From Petrimonas sp. IBARAKI (GTDB taxonomy: Bacteria > Bacteroidota > Bacteroidia > Bacteroidales > Dysgonomonadaceae): a stretch of DNA of 64,000 nt. The translations under genes and the position numbers were made by a program. The DNA is taken from assembly GCA_002356435.2 (NCBI GenBank), contig AP018040.2:2542001-2606000 (forward strand), written 5' to 3'. Shown piece after piece: positions 35,681 to 46,600 of the stretch. The notes below the pieces were generated by a model that ran no database searches, was not told where the DNA came from, and was given only the letters and a program-made list of their open reading frames with translations. Each line of letters starts with the position of its first letter. Position 1 is the first letter of the stretch.

Positions 35681-38122
35681 ATGCTTATATATAAAAACCT
35701 GAAAAAAATAGCCCTCACTGCAGTAATGGTTATTCCTTTCCTATATTGCACCGATAAGAAGAATGTCGATTCTTTTGAATTAAAAACCACACCTTCCGTT
35801 TATTGGATTGGAGATGGGCAAACGCCCTTGGCCCACGATTCACTTTTTTACGGTGATGATCCGGCGCCCATGTTTAGAAAGGAAATCCAGGTAAAGGAAA
35901 AACTTAAATCCGCAACATTACTGATTACGGCAGCCGGTTACTACAAAGCGACCATTAACGGCCAAAGAGTGGGTATAAATTACCTTGATCCAGCGTGGAC
36001 AGATACAAGAAAACGGATATATTACGCTGAATATGATATTTCCGATTTGCTCAATAATGGGAACAACTGCATAGGGGTAATATTGGGAAACGGATTCTAT
36101 AACCCGCTGCCTTTAAAAATGTGGGGACGCCGGAACTTACGCGAAGTGTTGGATGTTGGCAGGCCGGCATTCATTGCCAAAATTGTTTTACTTTATGAAA
36201 ACGGGGAAAAGGTAGAGATGGGTACCGACAAAAACTGGAAATTTTCTCCCAGTCCCATACTGAAGAACAACGTTTATCTGGGAGAAGTTTACAACGCCAA
36301 AAATGAAACCGAAGGTTGGGATTTACCCGGTTTTGATGACTCTAACTGGTCTGAAGCGATATTTTCAACCGGTCCGGAAGGTGAGCTCCAAAAATCTTTC
36401 TTTCCACATATTCAGATAACAGATTATGTTAAACCTATAAACATTTATTCTTCCGGGAAAGATACCTTTATTATTGATATGGGCGTAAACTTTACGGGTA
36501 CGTACCGGATAAAGCTTTTCGGAAATCCTGGAGATTCGATTGTCTTCCGCTTTGGAGAAAGGGTTTACCCGGACGGGAGTTTAAACCCGTTAACCACTGT
36601 CTGCGGACAAATTAAAAAGAAAGGAATGGGGGGAGTTGGAGCGCCGGATATCGCCTGGCAAACAGACACCTATATACTGAAAGATGAAAATCCGGTTTGG
36701 TTTCAACCCGAGTTTACTTTTCATACATTTCGATACATGGAGGTTTCGGGCATATCCGCACAGCCGGCATTAAGCGACATCTCTGGACTGGCTTTAAGTA
36801 CCGCTGTTCAGGCGGACAACAATTTTTACAGTTCATCCGATTTGCTCAACTCAATCCAGGACGCAACACAAAGAACGTTCAGGTCTAACCTGATGAGCGT
36901 TCAATCCGACTGTGCAGCCCGGGAAAAATTTGGTTATGGAGGAGATCTCAATGCAACGAGTGAGTCTTTTATCTACAATTTTGATATGAAATCGTTCTAC
37001 AGAAAAACGGTCTATGATTGGGTTGATGCCATTAATGATTCTATCTTTGTTGATACTGCCCCATTTGTGGGAATTCAATATTGCGGATTAAGTTGGGAGT
37101 CTGCCTTTCTTACAACTCAATATTACCTGCTCCTTTATTACGACGACCAGGAATTGGTTAAAGAAATGTACGAGTTCAACAAAAAATGGATGGAAAAGGC
37201 ACAACGTATTCATCCCCGGGGAGTAGTGGATTCCGGATTAGGGGACCACGAGTCCTTGTCACCCGTTCCTGTCGAACTAACCGGAACCAGCCATTATTTG
37301 ATGTGTGCAGAGATCATGCAACATTTTGCTTCGATCATGAATGACAGAGCAAGCGAAAAAAAATACGAACAACTTGCCGTCTCCCTGAGAAAACAGTTGA
37401 AAGAACAGTTTTGGAGCAAGCCGGTAACAGAAAAAATAAACAAACAAACGCTGTTTGCAACGTTGTTGTATCATAAAGTTATTCCTGAAGAGGAAACAAA
37501 GATGGCTGTCGATTCTCTGATTCAAGCCATAAAAGAGGCTCCGGCCAGCCACTTTACCACCGGTATTTTTGGGACCAAGTATATTCTGGAAGCTCTTTCG
37601 GAGTATGTATCACCCGAAAAAGTATTCGAGATCGTGAACAGCAAGGAATTCCCGGGATGGGGTTTCATGATTTCAAGGGGTGCAACCACTATTTGGGAAA
37701 CATGGAAAGAGAGTGACGATACATTTTCTAATTGTCATCCCATGTTTGGAACTATAACTGAATGGTTTTACAGATGGCTGGGAGGAATTCGTCCAATCCT
37801 TCAACATCCGGGATTTGAAAAATTTATTATTTCTCCCTGTACGCCCGACGGGTTAAACGAGGTCAGGGTAAACTACCGATCGCCTTACGGAACAATTGTC
37901 TCCAACTGGGTGAAGGACGAAGATAAAACCACCTACGAATTTGAAATTCCGCAACAATCAAGCGCACAGATCCAGCTTAAAAAAGATCTTTCTCAGAAGA
38001 TTACCGTTACAGCTGTTTCTGACCCTTCATTAAATCCAAACGCCATTAAGGGGTTAAACGAAGGGAACTTTGAATTAAGTGCGGGGAAATATGTAGTTAC
38101 CATTTACAACCATACGTTTTAA
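35681..38122 (+). CDS. GH78 alpha-L-rhamnosidase
   Basis: The 813-residue protein has a hydrophobic N-terminus with Cys in F-L-Y-C-T-D, an imperfect lipobox, so export is likely but lipidation uncertain. After sandwich domains (G-Y-Y-K-A-T-I-N-G-Q-R-V-G near residue 90), the barrel carries S-D-C-A-A-R-E-K-F-G-Y-G-G-D (Asp410, Glu415; Ala replaces the usual Pro) and G-A-T-T-I-W-E-T-W-K. M-F-G-T-I-T-E-W-F-Y-R-W-L-G-G-I then leads to the C-terminal domain. It is followed by a further GH78 gene after 14 bp. Confidence 0.85.
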   Translation: MLIYKNLKKIALTAVMVIPFLYCTDKKNVDSFELKTTPSVYWIGDGQTPLAHDSLFYGDDPAPMFRKEIQVKEKLKSATLLITAAGYYKATINGQRVGINYLDPAWTDTRKRIYYAEYDISDLLNNGNNCIGVILGNGFYNPLPLKMWGRRNLREVLDVGRPAFIAKIVLLYENGEKVEMGTDKNWKFSPSPILKNNVYLGEVYNAKNETEGWDLPGFDDSNWSEAIFSTGPEGELQKSFFPHIQITDYVKPINIYSSGKDTFIIDMGVNFTGTYRIKLFGNPGDSIVFRFGERVYPDGSLNPLTTVCGQIKKKGMGGVGAPDIAWQTDTYILKDENPVWFQPEFTFHTFRYMEVSGISAQPALSDISGLALSTAVQADNNFYSSSDLLNSIQDATQRTFRSNLMSVQSDCAAREKFGYGGDLNATSESFIYNFDMKSFYRKTVYDWVDAINDSIFVDTAPFVGIQYCGLSWESAFLTTQYYLLLYYDDQELVKEMYEFNKKWMEKAQRIHPRGVVDSGLGDHESLSPVPVELTGTSHYLMCAEIMQHFASIMNDRASEKKYEQLAVSLRKQLKEQFWSKPVTEKINKQTLFATLLYHKVIPEEETKMAVDSLIQAIKEAPASHFTTGIFGTKYILEALSEYVSPEKVFEIVNSKEFPGWGFMISRGATTIWETWKESDDTFSNCHPMFGTITEWFYRWLGGIRPILQHPGFEKFIISPCTPDGLNEVRVNYRSPYGTIVSNWVKDEDKTTYEFEIPQQSSAQIQLKKDLSQKITVTAVSDPSLNPNAIKGLNEGNFELSAGKYVVTIYNHTF

Positions 38123-38136
38123 AAAATATCAATAAA

Positions 38137-40950
38137 ATGGGAAAAAAACACCTGTTGTTGAGGGGATTCACGGTAGTGTTGTTAAGCCTGAATATGCTTT
38201 TTAATGTTTCGTGCCAATCGCCAGTTAAAAACTCAGTTAAGGAAATGTTGGTGGAATATTTAAATGATCCACTGGGTGTTGATACTGAAAAACCGCGTTT
38301 TTCCTGGAAGATTGTTTCTCAGGATAGGGAGGTAAAACAAGTTGCTTATCAAATAATTGTGAGTGAACATAAGAAAGACATAAAAAAAAGAAAAGGCACG
38401 GTTTGGAATTCCGGAAAAATCACAGGCGATGAAAGCGTAAATATTGATTACATGGGAATTCCGCTTGAAAGCAACAAGACCTATTATTGGACGGTAGGTG
38501 TCACACTCGGTAACGATAAGGTGATGTGGGGTGAACAAAGTTCGTTTCATACAGGAGTATTAAACAACGCGTTATGGAAAGCAAGATGGATAACATCTCC
38601 TGATGAAATTACCGACGCTTCTCCTTTATTCCGGAAATCTTTCCCGGTGAAGAAAAAAATAAAAAATGCAGTGGCATACGTGACAGCAGCAGGATTCTAT
38701 GAGCTGTACCTTAATGGTAGCAAAGTGGGTGACCACGTTCTTGATCCTGGAATAACCGATTACAGAAAAACTGTTTTATACTCAACTTACGATGTTGCTT
38801 CGTTCTTGAAAAAAGGAGAGAACGTGGTGGGTGCCATGGTAGGAAACGGTGCATGGAATTTACGAAAGACTACGGGAAGATGGAGTTGGCACGGTTCAGC
38901 TCCTCTTGGCAAACCGGCCTTGTGGGTACAGTTAATGATCACCTATACCGATGGAAGTGAAGAGACAATTGTTACCGACAATACATGGAAAACAACATCC
39001 GGCCCAATCACTTTCAATAATTTATACGGCGGAGAAGATTACGATGCGCGCAAAGAAATTCCGAACTGGAACACAACAGGGATGAACGATTCCGGTTGGG
39101 AGTTTGCGGTGTTAAGTGAAGAGCCAAAAGGTGCATTAAAATCACAAATGATGCCTGCGATCAAAGTAACGGAAACATTGAAGCCCATAAAGCAAATTAA
39201 TCCTGAACCCGGAGTCTATCTCTTTGATTTAGGCCAAAACATAGCAGGGTGGTGGAAAATTGAAGTAAAGGGGAGCCCGGGCCAGACCGTCAGGGTTCGC
39301 GGCGCTGAGACACTCAATGATTCACTCTTTTCTGAACCGCTTAAAGAAGGGGATAAACTGAGTACTGCTCAAAGGTATCACTCCGAAGTATGGACGGACT
39401 ACATCATCAAAAGTGATAAACTGGAGATTTACGAACCCCGCTTTTTTTACACCGGTTTCCGCTATGTTGAAGTAACCACAACGAACAACCAAAACCTCAA
39501 TCATGTGAAGGTAGAGGGAAGGGTAGTCAGGACAGATTTAACCCGAAACGGTACATTCTCTTCCTCCGATTCTTTATTGAACCAAATTCATGAGGCCGGA
39601 CTGTGGTCACAGATGGGAAATACCCACGGTTACCCTACAGATTGCCCGCACCGGGAGAAAGGGGCATATAACGGTGACGGACAAATCATCGCAGAAACTT
39701 CCATACACGATTTTCAGATGGCACCTTTTTACACCAAATGGCTAAACGATATGAGGGATTCCCAGGAAGAAAACGGAAGAATCCCGAATACCTCCCCAAC
39801 ACTTGTCGGAGGAATGGGAGGTGGAGTTGCCTGGGGCAGTGCTTATGTTCTTATTCCTTGGTGGATGTATAATTATTATCAGGATAAACGCATACTTGAA
39901 GACCATTATCCTGCGATAAAAAAATACCTTACTTATCTTAAGGAACTGGGGAATAAAGACGAAGACCCTTCTGAACCTTACATCATTGACAACTTTATGG
40001 GTTACTGGTATTCTTTGGGAGAATGGTGTGCTCCGGGGAAACTAAACGGAAAAAGCGATTGTCCCAATCATGCAGTGGTAAATACTTTTTATTATTATTA
40101 CAACAACCTTATCTTTTCTAAAATTGCCGAAGAACTCGGGCATACTCAGGACAGTGAGTACGCTAAAGCACTTTCCGACACTATCAAACAAAAGTTCAAC
40201 GAAAAGTTTTTTGACCCAAGCACAGGCCTTTACGGTACAGAGGAGACCTACCAGACCTATCAGCTTTTAGCTCTGGTTGGAGATATGGTGCCGGAGGAAT
40301 ACAAGGAGAGCGTATTGCAAACCATCATTGACGATGTTCAAAAACGCGGTGATCATCTGAATACCGGAATAATCGGGACGAAATACCTTTGGCCGGTCCT
40401 CGTTGAAAATGGTCAGAATGAGCTTGCTTACAGCATTGCTTCACAAACCACTTATCCCAGTTTTGGGTACTGGATAAAAAACGGAGCCACCACTCTTTTA
40501 GAACAATGGGAAGGGGATAACTCCCACAACCATCAGATGTTCGGTACAATTACGGAATATTTCTACAAATTTCTTGCCGGAATACAGTCACCTATGGAAG
40601 GGCGAACTAGCACAGGATACAAACAGATTTATATTGAACCTCATGTACCACAAAGTCTGAATGCTGTCAGTGCATCCATAGAAACCGTTAACGGATATGT
40701 TGCTTCTTCGTGGAAAAAAGAAAACAATGCCTTTTTTCATACCGTTTCTATTCCGGCAAACACTTCAGCGATTATTGCCATACCCGTGGGTATTAAAGAT
40801 ATGGATCTTTACGAAGACAATAAAAAGATATGGAGTAAAAACGAATCTTTAAGCCTTGCGGATGGAATAAAGAATGTTGCCTACAAAGGAGATAAATTAA
40901 TCATCGATGTAGCATCTGGAGTCTACAACTTTAAAATTGAATATAAATAA
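38137..40950 (+). CDS. GH78 alpha-L-rhamnosidase
   Basis: The 937-residue exported protein (likely lipoprotein, N-V-S-C) has the full GH78 layout. An Ig-like domain begins M-L-V-E-Y-L-N-D-P-L-G-V-D and K-P-R-F-S-W-K. The sandwich has G-F-Y-E-L-Y-L-N-G-S-K-V-G-D and Y-D-A-R-K-E. The barrel has T-D-C-P-H-R-E-K-G-A-Y-N-G-D (Asp502, Glu507) and G-A-T-T-L-L-E-Q-W-E-G, followed by H-N-H-Q-M-F-G-T-I-T-E-Y-F-Y. A C-terminal beta-domain closes it. It is third of four consecutive GH78 genes with 14-bp gaps, an arrangement typical of tandem duplication followed by divergence. Confidence 0.88.
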   Translation: MGKKHLLLRGFTVVLLSLNMLFNVSCQSPVKNSVKEMLVEYLNDPLGVDTEKPRFSWKIVSQDREVKQVAYQIIVSEHKKDIKKRKGTVWNSGKITGDESVNIDYMGIPLESNKTYYWTVGVTLGNDKVMWGEQSSFHTGVLNNALWKARWITSPDEITDASPLFRKSFPVKKKIKNAVAYVTAAGFYELYLNGSKVGDHVLDPGITDYRKTVLYSTYDVASFLKKGENVVGAMVGNGAWNLRKTTGRWSWHGSAPLGKPALWVQLMITYTDGSEETIVTDNTWKTTSGPITFNNLYGGEDYDARKEIPNWNTTGMNDSGWEFAVLSEEPKGALKSQMMPAIKVTETLKPIKQINPEPGVYLFDLGQNIAGWWKIEVKGSPGQTVRVRGAETLNDSLFSEPLKEGDKLSTAQRYHSEVWTDYIIKSDKLEIYEPRFFYTGFRYVEVTTTNNQNLNHVKVEGRVVRTDLTRNGTFSSSDSLLNQIHEAGLWSQMGNTHGYPTDCPHREKGAYNGDGQIIAETSIHDFQMAPFYTKWLNDMRDSQEENGRIPNTSPTLVGGMGGGVAWGSAYVLIPWWMYNYYQDKRILEDHYPAIKKYLTYLKELGNKDEDPSEPYIIDNFMGYWYSLGEWCAPGKLNGKSDCPNHAVVNTFYYYYNNLIFSKIAEELGHTQDSEYAKALSDTIKQKFNEKFFDPSTGLYGTEETYQTYQLLALVGDMVPEEYKESVLQTIIDDVQKRGDHLNTGIIGTKYLWPVLVENGQNELAYSIASQTTYPSFGYWIKNGATTLLEQWEGDNSHNHQMFGTITEYFYKFLAGIQSPMEGRTSTGYKQIYIEPHVPQSLNAVSASIETVNGYVASSWKKENNAFFHTVSIPANTSAIIAIPVGIKDMDLYEDNKKIWSKNESLSLADGIKNVAYKGDKLIIDVASGVYNFKIEYK

Positions 40951-40964
40951 CATAATAAATTGAC

Positions 40965-43661
40965 ATGAGCAGATTTTTACCAGTATTTTCAATCTTTTTG
41001 ATTTTTCTAATTAATTTTCAAAGCTATTCTCAAGTCACCGTTAAAAACCTAAAATGTGAGTATCTGGAGAATCCTGTCGGATTAGACGAAACTCATCCCC
41101 GTTTTACGTGGCAGATGGAATTGCATAAACCCGGAAACTACCAATCGGCATATGAGTTGGCGGTGGGAACAACAGAGACAGATGTTGCTTCAGGAAAAGG
41201 CGATGTATGGCAGTCGGGAGTTGTAGAAAGCTCTGTAATCCCTGTTGTCTACGGGGGAAAAGGGCTAAACCCGTTTACCCGGTATTTCTGGAGCGTGCGG
41301 GTGAAAGATGAACAGCAACAATGGTCGACCTGGTCCTCCCCTCATTTTTTTGAAACCGGAATGATGGGACAACTCAGGTGGAAAGGAAAATGGATTACCG
41401 ACACATACGATTTCAACGTGAAACCAGCGGCTTATTTTCGCAGAGCTTTCAAAACGGATAAAACCATAAAGTCCGCACGCGTATATATAGCAGCAGCGGG
41501 ACTTTACGAGCTTTCCATCAATGGGAAACGCATCGGAGACCATCGGCTTGACCCTACTTACACACGCTTCGACCGACGAAACTTATACGTAACCTACGAC
41601 ATTACCGAAAATTTGCAACAAGGAAACAATGCGGTGGGTGTTTTGCTGGGTAACGGTTGGTACAACCATCAATCTACGGCCGTGTGGTATTTCGACAAAG
41701 CTCCATGGCGTGCACGCCCGAAATTTTGCATGGATCTGCACATAACGTATTCCGACGGAACAAAAGAAATCATCGCAACCGATGAAAGGTGGAAGACCTC
41801 ACAAAGTCCTGTAATCTTTAACAGTATATACACGGCCGAACATTACGATGCCCGAAAAGAACAGCCCGGATGGGACACTCCGGATTTCGACGCGAAGGGC
41901 TGGAGAAACATTTACACCACAGGAGCACCTTCCAATAATATAGTGGCACAAGCATTGCACCCGATCCGCAATGTCAGGGAATACCGTCCGGTAAGCCTGA
42001 AGAAAATTGACGAATACACCTGGCTCTACAATTTCGGGCAAAACATGTCGGGCGTAACCCGAATGAAAGTAAACGGGCCTCAGGGTACAACAATCCGGCT
42101 GAAACACGTGGAACGACTTGACTCGGCCGGACGTGCGGACATGTCAAACATCGACGTGCATTACAGGCCTATGGATGACTCAGATCCTTTTCAAACGGAT
42201 ATCCTTATCCTGAGCGGTAAAAAAGAAGATGACTTTATGCCTCGCTTTAATTACAAGGGATTTCAGTATGTTGAAGTAACCTCCGATAATCCGTTGGATT
42301 TGTCGGAAGAAAACCTGACTGCCTATTTTATGCACAGCGATGTACCCCCGGTAGGGAAAATAAATTCTTCCAACAACACCCTCAACAAGGCTTGGCAGGC
42401 ATCCAACGCATCTTACTTATCCAACTTATTCGGTTATCCTACCGATTGTCCTCAACGGGAAAAAAACGGATGGACTGGCGACGCCCATATCGCCATCGAA
42501 GTAGGATTGTATAACTTTGACGGGATTACCGTGTACGAAAAGTGGTTGGCAGACCATCGCGACGAACAACAACCCAACGGCGTGCTTCCGGCCATTATAC
42601 CATCAAGCGGATGGGGTTACCAATGGGCAAACGGACCGGACTGGACAAGCACCATCGCCATCATCCCGTGGAACATCTACCTTTTTTACGGCGATACCCG
42701 GTTACTGGAATTGTGTTACGACAATATTAAACGGTATGTGGATTATATCGACGAACAGTATCCTACGGGAATAACCGACTGGGGACTTGGCGATTGGGTA
42801 CCCGTAAAATCGGTAACACCGAAAGAGTATACTTCAAGCACCTATTTTTATATCGATGCGCTTATCCTTGCTAAAACAGCCAAGTTGTTTGGAAAAATGA
42901 CAGATTTTGAGCGTTATTCCGCACTTGCTGAGAAAATAAAAGCGGCCATCAATAAGAAGTACCTCAACTATGAAACCGGAATTTACGGAAGCGGTTTGCA
43001 AACCGAATTAAGTGTGGCCCTACATTGGAATTTGGTCCCCGAAGAGCTAAGAAGCAAAGTGGCCGATAACCTGGCACGCCGTGTGGAACAAGACAACAAA
43101 CACATCGACGTGGGGTTGTTGGGAACAAAAACCATCCTAAACGCGTTGAGCGAAAACGGATACGCACAACTGGCCTATGAAGTGGCATCGCAAGAAACTT
43201 TCCCGTCGTGGGGCTGGTGGATAGTTAACGGAGCCACCACTTTTTATGAAAACTGGCCACTCGATGCAGGAAGCGATATCTCGCTGAATCACATTATGTT
43301 TGGGGAAGTAAATGCTTGGTATTACAAAGCATTGGGGGGAATTTTCCCAGATGAAAGCCAGCCCGGATTTAAAAATATTGTCCTTAAGCCCAACTTTGTT
43401 ACCGGATTATCACATTTTGAAGCCTCTCATGAAAGCCCTTACGGTAACGTAGTTTCCTCATGGCTGAGAAAAGGCAGAACGATAGAGTATAAAGTGACAG
43501 TTCCTGCAAACAGTACCGCAACATTGTATTTGAACGGAAAGAGCATTCGGGAGAATAATAAACCCCTCGAAAAAAATTCGTTGATTGAAATAAATAAATC
43601 GGATCAGGGCATGCATATTTTAAGATTAAAAGCAGGTTCCTATTCGTTCTCTATAAAATGA
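40965..43661 (+). CDS. GH78 alpha-L-rhamnosidase, secreted
   Basis: The 898-residue protein has a type I signal peptide (about 1-22, ending Y-S-Q), then V-K-N-L-K-C-E-Y-L-E-N-P-V-G-L-D and H-P-R-F-T-W. The barrel shows the textbook T-D-C-P-Q-R-E-K-N-G-W-T-G-D (Asp494, Glu499) and G-A-T-T-F-Y-E-N-W with the second Glu, then L-N-H-I-M-F-G. Of the GH78 set here, this matches the family signature best, so it is a good candidate for a true alpha-L-rhamnosidase. It is the fourth of four tandem GH78 genes and is 24 bp from the next gene. Confidence 0.9.
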   Translation: MSRFLPVFSIFLIFLINFQSYSQVTVKNLKCEYLENPVGLDETHPRFTWQMELHKPGNYQSAYELAVGTTETDVASGKGDVWQSGVVESSVIPVVYGGKGLNPFTRYFWSVRVKDEQQQWSTWSSPHFFETGMMGQLRWKGKWITDTYDFNVKPAAYFRRAFKTDKTIKSARVYIAAAGLYELSINGKRIGDHRLDPTYTRFDRRNLYVTYDITENLQQGNNAVGVLLGNGWYNHQSTAVWYFDKAPWRARPKFCMDLHITYSDGTKEIIATDERWKTSQSPVIFNSIYTAEHYDARKEQPGWDTPDFDAKGWRNIYTTGAPSNNIVAQALHPIRNVREYRPVSLKKIDEYTWLYNFGQNMSGVTRMKVNGPQGTTIRLKHVERLDSAGRADMSNIDVHYRPMDDSDPFQTDILILSGKKEDDFMPRFNYKGFQYVEVTSDNPLDLSEENLTAYFMHSDVPPVGKINSSNNTLNKAWQASNASYLSNLFGYPTDCPQREKNGWTGDAHIAIEVGLYNFDGITVYEKWLADHRDEQQPNGVLPAIIPSSGWGYQWANGPDWTSTIAIIPWNIYLFYGDTRLLELCYDNIKRYVDYIDEQYPTGITDWGLGDWVPVKSVTPKEYTSSTYFYIDALILAKTAKLFGKMTDFERYSALAEKIKAAINKKYLNYETGIYGSGLQTELSVALHWNLVPEELRSKVADNLARRVEQDNKHIDVGLLGTKTILNALSENGYAQLAYEVASQETFPSWGWWIVNGATTFYENWPLDAGSDISLNHIMFGEVNAWYYKALGGIFPDESQPGFKNIVLKPNFVTGLSHFEASHESPYGNVVSSWLRKGRTIEYKVTVPANSTATLYLNGKSIRENNKPLEKNSLIEINKSDQGMHILRLKAGSYSFSIK

Positions 43662-43685
43662 TCATCCATTAAATAAATTTCCAAT

Positions 43686-46600
43686 ATGAAAAAATTATAC
43701 CTGTTACTTATCCTCATATTTGTATGCCTCTCCGGATGTACATTGACTCATGAAAAAAACAATCCTGAGAAATTTTACTTTAACGAGGTTGAAAAGAATT
43801 TTTCCAATCCGGGCAGTGAATTCAGGTCGAGCCCCCTTCTGGTGTTCAATGAAGTAATAACCAAACCCGAATTGGATAGAATGATAAGCGAATTGCACGA
43901 AGCAGGATTTGGCGGTTTTTTTGTCCACCCCCGTCCCGGATTGGTTACAGAATATCTTTCGGAAGAATGGTTTGACCTTTTCAAGTACGCTACAGACAAA
44001 GCTTCGGAACTGGGAATGGAGGCCTGGATTTATGATGAAAACTCTTATCCCAGCGGATTCGCCGGAGGTCACGTACCCGCACAAATGCCTGAGTCTTATA
44101 ACCAGGGACAAGGATTTAAATTGACAAAATACACCCTCCTTCCGGATTCTCTTCCTGCAGATTATTTGTGTTTGATGAACTCAAACGGCAAGTATATAGA
44201 TATTACTTCACAAACAACTGACTATCTGGGGAAAGAAGGAGATTACTACCTTTATGCCAAGACCTTTTACCGCAGTTCGCCCTGGTACGCCGGCTATTCC
44301 TATGTTGATTTATTGCTTCCCGGAGTAACGGAGAAATTCATCGACGTGACCATGGAAGGCTATAACAGGGTTTTGGGAAGTGAATATAACAAGACAGTAA
44401 GAGGAATCTTCACGGATGAACCCAATATTGTAACCTCCGGTGGTTTCAGGTGGACTCCCGATCTTTTTGAAGTTTTTAAAGCAAAGTGGGGATACGACCT
44501 GAAGGAGTATTTACCCCTGCTGAGTGAAGAAACCGGGGACTGGAAAAAAGTCCGCTACCACTATATGGAAACATTGCTACAACTATTTATTGACAGGTGG
44601 GCAAAACCGTGGTTTGAATATACGGAAGAAAAAAATCTAATTTGGACCGGACACTACTGGGAACACGGATGGCCCAACATGAACGACGGGCCTGACAATA
44701 TGGCCATGTACGCTTGGCATCAGATGCCGGGGATTGACATGCTTTTCAATCAGTTTAATGAAGACTCACCACAAGCCCAGTTTGGGAATGTACGATCGGT
44801 AAAAGAAGTTCGAAGTGTTGCCAATCAAATGGGATATAAAAGGACCTTGAGCGAGACGTATGGCGGAGGCGGATGGGACGTGACCTTTAAGGACTTAAAA
44901 CGTTTGGGAGACTGGGAATATGTATTGGGCATAAACTTCATGAACCAACACCTATCCCATCAAACCCTGACCGGAGCACGAAAATACGATTACCCACCTG
45001 TGTTCACCTATCATTCTCCCTGGTGGAATAATTACAAATATCTGAACGATTATTTCGGCAGGTTATCGTACGTATTAAGCGAAGGGGTCCAGAAGAACGA
45101 TATTGTTATTATTGAACCTAACTCCACGTTGTGGAGCTATTACTCTCACAGTGGTGGCAATCCACAATATCCACAATTGATGGAAATTGGGAAAAATTTT
45201 CAATCTTTTGTTACAAAATTGGAAAAAAGTCAGGTAGAGTTTGACCTGGCCTCCGAAAACATCATCAAGGATAATGGAAAAGTTCAGAATGACAAGTTTT
45301 CCATCGGCAAGGCACACTACACAACCGTGATAATCCCCCCGCTGACCGAAAACCTCAGTAAGCCGACTGTTGAACTGTTAAAGCTCTTCGTTGCATCCGG
45401 CGGCAAACTGATCTGCTTTTCCTTGCCCAACAGGGTGGATGGCGAAGAAAATGGTGAATTGACTGATCTGTTTAATCAAAACACAGTACAACATGTTACC
45501 GATCTAAACCCAGAAATCATTACCAGTTTATTGTCGGAGCAAGGGTGTAAAATAACCCATGTCGGTGGCGATCTGTATCATTACCGGAAAAGTTATTCGG
45601 ACGGTGAAATGTTGTTTATTGTCAACTCCTCCCTGAACGAAGTTTCAACCGGAAAAGTTTCTTTGAAGGGAGCCTCACTGATCGAGTTGGATGCACTTGA
45701 AGGCAACATGTATACATATCCTTCTGAAAAAGAAGAAAAAGGGCTGCTCTCTTTTGAGTTTAAACTTGAACCTTCCGGCAGCTTGCTCTTGTTTTCCTCA
45801 AAAAAAACAAATCAAAACTATCCGCTTAGGGAATCCGGTCAACAAACAAACCAGGTGAAAGCCGAAACGGAAACAAAGGTCTCACGACTCAAAGACAATG
45901 TCTTTATTGTAGACTTCTGCGATCTCGTCATTAACAACAAATCCGAAAGCAACCTGCACGTATCCAAAGCAACGGATATTGTTTTCAAAACAAACGGTTT
46001 TGAAAACGGCAATCCCTGGAATTCGTCGGTACAATACAAAAAGAACACGGTCGAGAGAGACACCTTCTCCGGCGGTGGATTTGAAGTTACCTATCGTTTT
46101 AAAGTTACTGGAAATCTGGACAAAGACATTAAGTTAGTGGTTGAAAGACCCAATCTGTTTTCTGTCAGTGTCAACGGGAAAAAAGCTTCGGCAATACCCG
46201 GAGAATGGTGGTTGGATAAATCTTTCGGAGTATATTCCGTGGGTGAATTTTTAAAAACCGGAGAGAACAGTGTGGAGTTAAGCATCCCAACCATGAGTAT
46301 CTTTGCTGAAATCGAACCCGTTTACCTGTTGGGAGACTTTACGGTTGTTCCCGAAAAAGTGGGCTGGAGCATTGATGCTGCCAAAAAAGAGTTGACCCTG
46401 GGAAGTTGGAAGGAGCAGGGCCAACCTTTTTACTCCTGGGATGTAAAATACAGCAAGACCTATTCCATTGACGATACAACAAGAAAACACACCCTAAAAC
46501 TCGGAAAATGGAACGGCACTGTTTGCGAAGTGTATGTCAACAACAAAAAGGCAGGAATCATTGGTTTTGATCCCTACACGCTGGATGTATCCCCCTGGCT

